Origin: Sesamum alatum
Taxonomy: Eukaryota; Streptophyta; Magnoliopsida; Lamiales; Pedaliaceae
NCBI GenBank assembly: GCA_034509735.1
Contig: JACGWO010000003.1
Location: 5,270,001-5,334,000 of the forward strand
Length of the DNA stretch: 64,000 bases
Direction: 5' to 3'
How positions within the stretch are numbered: position 1 is the first letter of the stretch; each line of letters opens with the position of its first letter. This document shows positions 48,587-58,606 of the stretch, piece after piece. The translations under genes and the position numbers were made by a program. The notes beneath the pieces are model-generated. The model saw only the letters and a program-made list of their open reading frames with translations. It was not told the origin of the DNA and did no database searches.

Positions 48587-50826
48587 TGTTAGAATAGGTG
48601 ACCAGAAAGCCAATAGGTTTGGCGATTTGTAACCTATTATACAACTCGAGGTAAATGGAATATTATTATGTGATGAATAAAATGAGTATTTGTCACTTCT
48701 GGTGTTTACTTTGTTGCGCTTATTTCACATTTGTTAAAACGGTGTTTAACTTATATCGCAACAAAACCCACAGACCATGGTTAACAACTCGTGCAGTTGG
48801 GCCACGCATTGGATGGTGGTCATAAAATAACTGATTAAGCGTTGGGTCTGAAACGTTCCAAGTCGAGGACCTCGAGACAGGGCATCGAAAGTCCTATTGA
48901 GACTTGTGTCAAGAGTCGTGCTTATTAGATGAGTGCCGTGTTTCATCGGCGACCGGTGTGGGACGCCTACACAATCTTGATGGGTTGGTCGACTGTGGTC
49001 GAGCCGACTTGACTGACTCGCGGGGATCATCATATGGAAGCCTTAGAGGCTTGGTCGGTATGATTGGTTTTCCCCGGTTCCGATAGTACGGGAGTAATCC
49101 TCAGACTTGAGGGATCATGGCAGTCGCGTGCACATGACGGTTGTATCTTGGATCTGGCGAGAGGTGATCATTCTGTAAGATGATCATCATAAGCCTTGTC
49201 CAGTGCAGTCGGAATGTGTAGCGAGGACGGTGGATTCCAAGAAGAGGATCCGTCCCCTGTCAGTATGTGACAGAGGTATCTCCTATGCACTTAGAGACAC
49301 GTTCATGCTATTTGAAGCTGTGGCCACAATGGTTGGTCGAACAGGGAATGGTTTCCTGTGTCGACACAATGAAGCATACGTGGTCTCGAGTATTAAGCAT
49401 AGATGCCTAGTCAAGGATGGGAACCGACGCCCGATTCCATACCCTAGACTAAGGCCGGGAGACGGTAGACGGAAGGATCGTACCCGTACGGAATCAGCGC
49501 CTAAATGTTCACACCAATTCACCTAGTCTCTAGTGCCATGGACCGTTGCTAGACGGCTACCCATGGTAACGGGCCCTTTTGGGATACGGGCCCAAGTCTA
49601 GCTGAGGGTGAACCTAAAGGGTCACACACAAATCACCGAGGAGGTTGAGAGATCGACTTGGAGTCAATCTCGAAGGATAAATAAGTAATTGGATTACTTA
49701 AGGGAAAGTCCATTGGATGGACGGGCCGATATTGTATCGGGCTTTGATTTAATCGGTAAATTGGATTTTCGATTAAATATGGAAAGTTGAGACATTGAGA
49801 CGTTGGATTTTTTAATTGGATTAAGAGATCAACGGGAATAATTTAAATGGACATTAAATTGGATTTAATGTTGGGTTCGTCGTTCGTCGTATTTGGATTA
49901 TGACAAAACCCGGTTCGTTAAATTTTACCAGAGAGGAGAAATAATTCCTATTTTGGAATAGGAAGAAGTTGGACTTCTTCCCTTAATTAAACATGGCCGA
50001 GATGCTTCCATGGAGGAAGCAAAATCAGCCATGTTTCATGCTAGGTGGTATGTTGACTTATCTCTTTTGGAAAGAGACAAATCAAGTCCAATCAAGCTCT
50101 TCCCTTTTGGTATGATTTGATCATACCATAAATTTTGGTAGGCTTGATTGAAGAATTGATGGTGATTGATTGGAATGAATCTAGACATCCTTGGATGAAC
50201 CTAGACACATTCCAATAATTACATTAATTATGTATATATATTAGAATATAAAACACCAAGCATATGTGATTCATTATTCATCTTTTTCTAGGAAAAAGAG
50301 AAGACAATTTTCGGATCCCTCTCCTCTCTCTCAACTCTCGGCCTCTCTCCCTCTCTCACACTTGTGTTCTTCACTTGATTTTGAATCAAGAAGAAGAACA
50401 AAGTAAGTTTAAGAGAGCACTAATTCATAGTGTTCTTCTCTTAAACCGATTCCTTCTTAAACCCGTTCTTTTCCAGCAAGAAGAACGTGTGTTTCTTCCG
50501 GTGTGCTGTGGATCACCTTTGGAGAATCCATACGTTTGGATTTCGTGAGCATTTCGGAGAAGGAACAACGCAAGTAGCCGGGAGCATACGCTAAACAATC
50601 GAAGGTAACGGTCTCCTTATGCTTTGATTGATTTACTGTATATATCTATGCCCTATGTGTTTAAATATATGTTTCCAATATTTGCACATCCTACATCGAA
50701 GGCTCGGTTGAGTACCCAAGGGTACACCCCTTGGGATTCGTTTATTTAAATTTGATATAAATTTACGCACCATTTCTCGCTTTCTCGCTTCCGTTCACGC
50801 TCCCGGGCGGATTCGCTTGTCCTTCA
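48587..50826 (+). repeat. 5' LTR, sub-family A (element 6), 2240 bp
   Basis: TGTTAGAATAGGTGACCAG to GCTTGTCCTTCA, with TATATATA at about 50233. This is the longest A LTR here; an extra TTCGTCG is duplicated near 49877. Confidence 0.94.
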
Positions 50827-50828
50827 AG

Positions 50829-50840
50829 TGGTATCAAAGC
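50829..50840 (+). other. Primer binding site, mutated (element 6)
   Basis: TGGTATCAAAGC differs from the initiator-Met site by one base (G to A), two bases after the LTR end. Confidence 0.88.
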
Positions 50841-52650
50841 CCGGTTCGATGTAAGGGGCATAGATCTATGTGCTTGGCATGATCTACTTGCTTTGATAGC
50901 TTTATTGGCATGTTAGATTATATAAATTTATGAATAATATGATGATTTAATTATTTTTATTTGATGGACTTTTGGCATGCTTATTTTTATTAGATTGGAT
51001 CTAAAAAATTGCATGCTTATTTTCAAAAAAATTGTTACTGTTATTGTGCTGAAAAAGGATGTTGAATAAAAAAAAAAAAAATTTGGGATCGGATGGCAAC
51101 GGCCGCGCGCAAGCGGGCGCCTGCGCGCGCGCGCTGTGCGTAGCCGGCCGCTGCCGGCCGAGGCCAGCGCGCAGCACAGAGTGCACACGCGCTGCCCTGT
51201 GCGCGCGGGTGGCCGGCCGGCACAACGGTTGGGCCATTTTGTGCCGTTTTTCGACGTTTTTCGGAAAATTTGATTTTCTGTATTTTCTGCACAATATTCT
51301 GAAACTATTTTAATTTTTCATTTTTGATTTTGGAATAATTGGATTATTCCTTGAATCAAATTTGCTTAATTAATTTGGGATTAATACATGCATTGGATGC
51401 ATCGTTTAAAATGTCCATTAAATTTGAAATTTGAATTTTGTATATTATTTGTATGTTTATGCTTTTGTGATGTTGGACATCACTTGGGTATTTGGAATAT
51501 CCATTGGTTTTATGCATGATTATTTGGAATAATTATGTTATGTGAGTTGATGGAATCAACATGGGATGATCACTAGAGCCCTAGACCTTATGTATGGATG
51601 AGTGTATGATCATTTATTTTCTGTTGGGTGGGGCCTGCGTGCCTCTTGTTTTTGGGACTATCATCTCCCGTATTTTCAGCCTCATGATGTTAAGGCTTAC
51701 TTTCTTTATTACCAATGTATTACTTTCAGTTGTAATGAGAGTAAATAGGATTGGTGAGGTTTTAATTTTAACAAGCAATTGGAGTCGGAGACCCCAAGGA
51801 GAAGCATCAAGGCGTGAAACAAGAAGCACTTCAAGGCTCATTGGAATGACAATGGGTATATTATTATTGTAATAATTTAGGACCACCCTAGACAGACCAT
51901 AGACTCACTGCGGGCTCAGTGGGTCGCATAGGTTGGGCTTGTGATCATCCTAACAGGGGTATGCTATGTTTTATGCATGCGGCGTATTTATTCATCGCTT
52001 TAAATATTGGATATTTATGCATTCTAAAACACCATAATGTGATGAGGTCTCGGTTACACTTCAACTCTCATTTGGTTGGACCAAATTAAATATTAGGCCC
52101 AGACCGGACTTGGATCAAAATGACATTTTGATCTGTCCGAGCCTTCCATCCACAGCAATGTGGTGAGGAAGCTACCACTACCCAAGTGTGGTCTCACGAG
52201 TCGTGGCACACTTGGACAAGGGGAAAGCTGCACCATTGTTGTGAACAAAAAGACTACGCTCGCTGTTTCCCTGTCTCACGAGTCGTGGGGGGCGACAGTT
52301 TGAGGCATGATTTGGTTGATGGGTCGGGCCCTGAGTAACATGGTTTGCTTGGAGTCCTTGGAACCATGCGAATAGGTGAGGCAAAATATCTTGAGAATCT
52401 CATTTGATGAGAATGATATTGGATATCTCCCACGAGGTCTTCTTCATGTGAATCGTAAAAGCGGGGCATGGAGATTACGCTTGTGGATCCCAAGCCCACT
52501 AGGAAATGGTTTCCCGAAACTCCGCTTGAGAGTGGCAGACTTTCGTATAAATAGTGGGAGGGTTAAAGACTAAAAGACCAAGTCTTCAACTTGAACAATA
52601 ATATTACCATCATCTGCTAATTTTTGCTTTACATTTTCATTAATGTAGAT
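50841..52650 (+). promoter_or_regulatory. Leader of element 6
   Basis: GC-rich tract (51090-51225); arms GGATGATCAC...GAGCCC (51564-51581) and GGGCTTGTGATCATCC (51935-51950); hairpin GACTCACTG-CGGGCT-CAGTGGGTC (51902-51925); near-palindromes (52191-52205, 52273-52287); hairpin ACATGGT/ACCATGC (52338-52369); hairpin TCTCAT/ATGAGA (52398-52412); 16-mer (52451-52466). Confidence 0.8.
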
Positions 52651-53670
52651 ATGTTTAAGAACCCATTAACCATGATTCTCGAGACTAACAAATTCAACGG
52701 AACGAACTACTCGGACTGGCTGAGAAACTTGAGGATTGTCCTCGGTTTCGAGAACCAAGGCTAAGTCTTGGACGAGCCGCCACCGAGCGACTTACCGGAG
52801 GGGTCCACGCCTGAAAAACGTTTGACGTTCGGGAAATGGCATGAGGGCAATCGAAAAGTACGCAGTATCATACTGGCTTCGATGTCTAACGACATCCAGA
52901 AGCAGTATGAGAGGCTGGACAACGTCTCCGCCATAATGCTCCGCATGAACGAGGTTTATGCGGTTCCGGATAGGCATATTCGATATGCCACCACAAAAGC
53001 ATTTTTTGGCACCAAGCTTGCTGAAGGAGCGTCTGTACAAAGTCATGGGGTTAAGATGCTCTCCCTAGTGGAGAAATTCGAGGACCTTAAAGCTGGGCTT
53101 AACAATGACACGTACATTGACGTGATCCTCCAGTCGCTTCCTCCATCCTATGACCCGTTTGTTGTAAACTACAATATGAACGGACTTGAGAAGTCTATTC
53201 ATGAGTTGATCAACATGCTGGTCCAAAACGAGGCAACGACCCACAAGTCGGCGCCGGCGGTATTGATAAGAGAGGCTTCAACCTCCAAGGCGAATGGCAA
53301 GAGGGCCGGATGCTGAAAGAGGAAGAAGGGCAAAGGGAAGACGGTTGCAGCCCTTGCTCGCGCTTCGGGCGTCCTTGTTGCTCCGGTTGGACCGAGCAAA
53401 GGGAAAGGGAAGGCCCATGATTCTCAGCGGTCCAAGGCAAATGATGTCTGCATGCATTGCCAAGGGAAGTGGCATTGGAAGAGGGAGTGCCCACAACTCC
53501 TCTCCAACCCAGGTATGTTTGTGGTTGAAGTAAATATGATTACTAATTCTGCTTCACTGGTATTGGATACCGGGTGTGGTGCTCACATCTGCAATGATTT
53601 GCAGGCACTGCAAAGAAGTAGAAGGCTAACCAAGGATGAGATGATCCTGAGGCTAGGCGATGGCAATGCT
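52651..53670 (+). pseudogene. copia gag-protease relic (element 6)
   Basis: One continuous frame from Met at 52651 with only two stops: TAA at 52762-52764 (Tyr in element 1) and TGA at 53314-53316 (Trp elsewhere). It carries the NKFNGTNYSDW block, a Lys/Gly-rich basic region, zinc knuckle CMHCQGKWHWKREC (about 53449-53490) and the protease DTGCGAHIC (about 53566). The frame is otherwise unshifted, so decay is recent. The solo LTR interrupts at 53671. Confidence 0.92.
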
Positions 53671-55654
53671 TGAAAGAAATCGGTGGATCGTCCCGGGAAT
53701 TGCGCGAATGCGGAAGCGCGGTAAAAATAAACATACAAAAATTAAAGCATGCTTTTAATTTAAAAGAACACGCTCAAGGGGTGTACCCTTGAGGTTCCCG
53801 GGCGTTCGGTGTATCTCATGTTCATATAACATGTAAAGAAATCATGGAGGCCATAGAGTTGAAAAATAAAGAGGGACAAAAAATAAAACGAGACCTACCC
53901 GTTGTCGTTTTCGTCTTCAACGGCTACACGTGTTGTTCCCCATTTTGCACCGAGATCTCGTTCTTGAGACCCTCCAAATCGTGACACACGATCCACCCAC
54001 GTATCTTGCACGTCGTGCTAGCAACGAACAAGTATTTTTGGAGAGGATAGATCAATCACACGTTATAAATTAACGGGACTAATCTTCCTTAGTTCTAATG
54101 TTCCAAGAACAAAAGAACAAGAAATAATTTTCTTGGAGAGTGAGAGAGAGAGGGGCGGACGAGATGTAGGAGAGGAGAGAGTGTGTGTTGTGTGTGTGAT
54201 TTCAAGAATCATCATCCTTCAAAAAGTTGGAAGCTAGAGGTATTTATAGAGGAGGAGTTTAATCCTCTTAAAACTCCTACTCTAAGAACTCTAATTTGTC
54301 TAGGATTTTGACCTAGTCAAAGTCCTAGTCAAACTAGTGTTTGACCTAGTCAAACAAATCCTAGCCTTCCATCTCCCCTTTCCATCTCAACCGTTGATTT
54401 TAATTTAATGGAATATTTAAATCCCATTAAATATTCCAAAAGGCTAAATAAATATAATAAATAAATATTAATATTTATTCTAAGCCCATTAAATCAACCT
54501 TTTAATAAATTCTATTTATTAATTTAATTCCCTTTATCAAATAGAAGGAATTAATTTCTCCAAGAAAATATAGGACCCGATTAAATCTAATTTAATCATT
54601 CCTTTACTCCAATATTTAATTCCAAATTAAATACTAAGTGTGTGTGGATAGTGTGTGACTCTTTAGGTTCACCTTTCAGCTAGACTTGGTCGGATTCCTA
54701 GAATCCGCCCGTTACCATGGGTGGCCATCTAGCAATTGTCCATGGCACTAGAGACTAGGTGAAATAATTGGGGATGAACATTTAGGCTCTAATAGTACAC
54801 TTGTCCTTCTGTCTTCGGTATCATCACTTAGAGTTTAGGGAACGGAAAAAGCAGGTACCCATTTTGGACCTAAGTGTCGGTCTGTCCTTACTAAACGCCG
54901 CAAGGAAAACCTTTCCCTTCTGTTCAGTTACTGTGGCCACAGATTTCAGGGACAAGACACAGAGCATACACGAGACTCAACTGTCAATGCCTTTTGACAG
55001 GAGACAGATCCTTTCTTGGAAACCACTGTCACTCTGTACACCCGAGCTGCACTAGACATGGCTTATGACTACTAAAGAGTATTTTGGCAATCTCTCACCA
55101 TATCTAAGATACAGACCTGATGTACAGGTGAACTCAGCGGTTCCTCAAGTCAAAGGACTTGGCCTGTACCATTGGAACCGGGAATACTCGTCATACCTTG
55201 CTGACCATACTCAAGGTCCTCCGTAAGACGGTTCCCGCGAGTCACCTCAGTCAGCTGCTTCCTAGCGTGCTGACCCACTAACACTGCTTAGACGACCTTC
55301 GTCACCCGTCGATGAAATACGACAGCAGATGCTTAGTGCAAGTCTCAAAGGGAATCCCGGTACCCATTTTCGGGATTCCTTGACTTGGAGATTTCCGGAC
55401 TGATTCGGTAAGACTGATTTCATGGACCTACCTCCAAGCGTAGTCCCAGTCCCCGAAATCGATTCTCAGTCTGTGGGCTTTGTTTGCGTAGTCAACAGAA
55501 ATGTAAATGCAGATATAAGTGAACGTAAACAAAGTATTGCCATATGAATTTTCACTTCTTTATTCATAAATGTTTTTATCAAACACCAGAAATTGTCTAG
55601 ACATAGGTTACATATTCTTGCCAAAATTGGCTTACATGGTCACCTATTCTAACA
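53671..55654 (-). repeat. Solo LTR, sub-family B1, target duplication A(T/G)GCT
   Basis: TGAAAGAAATCGGTGG to CACCTATTCTAACA on the + strand, 1984 bp. The flanks ATGCT (53666-53670) and AGGCT (55655-55659) match at 4 of 5 bases; the protease/pol frame continues across. Confidence 0.93.
54241..54363 (-). promoter_or_regulatory. LTR promoter of the solo LTR: TATAAATA and W-box cluster
   Basis: TATAAATA on the minus strand (54248-54241), with TTGAC cores at about 54305-54363. Confidence 0.55.
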
Positions 55655-56607
55655 AGGCTGTTGTTGCGGAGGCCGTAGGATCACTAGAGTTAGCCATTAG
55701 TAGTCATGTTAGGATTGTACTGAACGACTGTTTCTATGTACCTAGCATGATCAAAAACATTATTTCCATCCCGGTCCTTGATAAGGAGGGATATGAATTT
55801 ACCATCAATAAAAACGGTTTTTTCATTATCAAAGATGGTATTTCTCATCTGCTTGGTACATTGGTCAACGGTCTGTACATACTTCAACAGTCGAATTGGA
55901 TTATGACTGCAGAACACAAACGAAAACGTGATGATCATAACAACGCGCAGATATGGCATGCGAGGTTAGGTCATATCTCTAAAGATAGGATAAGAAGGTT
56001 GGTGGACTCAAAGATTCTAGAAATAGACGATTTTGACAACCTACCGACCTACGAATCCTGTCTGAAGGGAAAGATGACCAAAAAAACCCTTTGTTGGACA
56101 AAGTACGCTAGCCAGTGGTCTGTTGGATTTGATCCATACAGATGTCTGTGGCCTACTAAATACTCAGGCTAGAGATGGGTACTCGTACTTCATAACCTTT
56201 ACCGATGATCACTCACGGTATGGTTATGCTTACCTGATGAGATACAAGTTTGAAGCCTTTGGAAGGTTTAAGGAATACAGACTTGAACTAGAGAATCAAA
56301 CCGGTCGAAAGATCAAAGCCCTTCGGTCGGACCGAGGCGGAGAGTATTTAAGTGGTGAGTTTACTGATTATCTAAAAGAGAATGGGATTCTCTCTCAGTG
56401 GACCCCTCCTGGAACACCACAGCTTAATGGTGAGTCTGAAAGGAGGAACTGGACCTTGTTGGACATGGTCCGATCCATGATGAGTTTTACCGAACTCCCC
56501 CTTTCCTTCTAGGGATACGCTCTTGAGACAGCGGCCAAAGTTTTGAACTTGGCGCCATCTAAGACGGTATCCCAGACGCCATATGAGATATGGCATGATA
56601 ATCCTGC
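55655..56607 (+). pseudogene. copia pol relic: pre-integrase and integrase (element 6)
   Basis: Protease tail, FYVPSMIKNII, WHARLGHIS, a zinc motif with the first Cys changed (TYESC for TCESC), and one extra A near 56090 that shifts the frame before FVGQS. The second frame (56123-56512) has HTDVCG, TFTDDHSRYGY, RSDRGGEYLS and NGESERRN: all three D,D35E catalytic residues. TGG to TAG at 56510-56512 follows, and the frame is cut at 56607 by the element 7 LTR. Confidence 0.92.
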
Positions 56608-58593
56608 TGTTAGAATAGGTGACCATGTAAGCCAATTTTGGCGGGTATATGTAACCTATGTCTAGACATTTATAGGTGTTTGATAAATCATTAATGAATA
56701 AAGAAGTGAATTTCATTTGGCATCACTTTGTTTGTGTTCACTTATATTTGTTTTCCATATCTGTTCACTACGCAAACAAAGCCCACGGACTGAGAATCAA
56801 TTTCGGGGACTGGGACTACGCTTGGAGGTAGGTCCATGGAATCAGTCTTCCCGAATCAGTCCGGAAATCTCCAAGTCAAGGAATCCCGAAAATGGGTACC
56901 GGGATTCCATTTGAGACTTGCACTAAGCACCTGCTGTCGTGTTTCATCGACGGGTGACGAGGGTCGTCTAAGCAGTGTTAGTGGGTTAGCATGCTAGGAC
57001 GCACCTGACTGAGGTGACTCGCGGGAACCGTCTTACGGAGGACCTTGAGTATGGTCAGCAAGGTATGACGTGTATTCCCGGTTCCAACGGTACAGGTCAA
57101 GTCCTTTGACTTGAGGAATTGCTGAGTTTACCTGTACATCAGGGTTGTATCTTAGATATGGTGAGAGATTGCCAGAATTTTCTTTGGTAGTCATAAGCCA
57201 TGTCTAGTGCAGTTCTGGTGTGCAAAGTGACAGTAGTTTCCAAGAAAGGATCTGTCTCCTGTCAATAGGTTTTGGCAGTTGAGTCTCATGAATACTCTAG
57301 GTCTTGTCCCTAAAACTGTGGCCACAATGACTGAACAGAAGGGAAGGATTCCCTTGCGGCGTTTAGTGAGGACAGACCGACACTTAGGTCCAAAATGGGT
57401 ACCTGCATTTTCCGTGCCCTAGACTCTAAGTGATGAGACCGAAGACAGAAGGACAAGTGTACTGTTAGAGCCTAAATGTTCATCCCTGAATATTTCACCT
57501 AGTCTCTAGTGCCATGGACCGTTGCTAGATGGCCACCCATGGTAACGGAAGGATTCTAGGAATCCGACCAAGTCTAGCTGAAAGGTGAACCTAAAGAGTC
57601 ACACACTATCCACACACATTTAAATATTTAATTAGGAATTAAATATTGGAGTGAAGGAATGATTAAATTGGATTTAATCGGGTCCTTTATTTTTCTTGGA
57701 GAAATAATTCCTTCTATTAGATATAAGGAATTAAATTGATAAATTAGATTTATCAAAGGGATTTATTTAATGGGCTTAAATAATATTTATATTTATTTTA
57801 GCCTCTTGGAAATATTTAAATAGGTTTTAAATATTCCATTAAATTAAATTAAATCAACGGTTGAGATCAATGGGAGAGATGGATGGCTAGGATTGTTTTG
57901 ACTAGGTCAAAACACTACTTTGACTAGGACTTTGACTAGGTCAAAATCCTAGTCAAAATAGAGTTCTTGAAAAAGGAGTTTAAAGAGGATTAGACTCCTC
58001 TTCTATATAAACCCCTAGCATCCTACAAGTTGAAGGATGATGAAATTCCAACACACACAACACACACACACAACTCGGCTCTCTCTCCCTCTATCTCGTC
58101 CGCCCTCTCTCTCTCACACACTCCAAGAAAATTATTTTTCTTTGTTCTCTTGTTCTTGGAACATTAGAACTTGATGAATCAATACCGTTAATTCATAACG
58201 TGTTGTTGATTCATCCACTCCAAAATATAAACTTGTTCGTTGCTAGCACGACGTGCAAGATACGTGGGTGGATCGTGTGTCACGATTTGGAGGGTCTCAA
58301 GAACGAGATCTTGGTGCAAAACGGGGAACAACGCGTGTAGCCGTTGAAGACGAAAACGACAACGGGTAGGTCTCGTTTATGATTTTCGTCCCTTTTAATT
58401 TTCTACCCTATGGCCTCCATGATTCTTTTATGTTTTATTATTCATGAGATACACCGAACACCCGGGAATTTCAAAGGCACACCCTTTGAAACGTGTTCTT
58501 TAATTTAAAGCATGTTTAAATTCCGTATTTATTTTTAATTATACCGCGCTTCCGCATTCGCGCTTTTCCCGGGACGATCCACAATTCCTTTCA
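56608..58593 (+). repeat. 5' LTR, sub-family B2 (element 7), 1986 bp
   Basis: TGTTAGAATAGGTGACCATG to ACAATTCCTTTCA. Left flank CCTGC (56603-56607) is the candidate target duplication; no partner is found. Confidence 0.94.
57895..58010 (+). promoter_or_regulatory. LTR promoter (element 7): W-box cluster and TATATAA
   Basis: TTTTGACTAGG and TAGGTCAAAA repeats (57895-57958) give several TTGAC cores, in both orientations, some 45-110 bp upstream of TATATAA (58004-58010). A CT-rich, gene-free stretch follows. WRKY factors bind TTGAC cores, and other plant retrotransposon LTRs respond to stress through such sites; a role here is inference. Confidence 0.65.
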
Positions 58594-58594
58594 G

Positions 58595-58606
58595 TGGTAT
58601 CAGAGC
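58595..58606 (+). other. Primer binding site, initiator-Met tRNA (element 7)
   Basis: TGGTATCAGAGC, one base after the LTR end. Confidence 0.93.

Larger units (their letters stand above)
48587..56607 (+). mobile_element. Element 6: Ty1/copia sub-family A, 5' two thirds
   Basis: LTR, primer site, leader, gag, protease and integrase on the plus strand, with a solo B1 LTR at 53671-55654. It is cut at 56607 by element 7, and its RT, RNase H and 3' LTR are not seen to the right. Candidate left target duplication: GTTCA (48582-48586). Confidence 0.92.
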
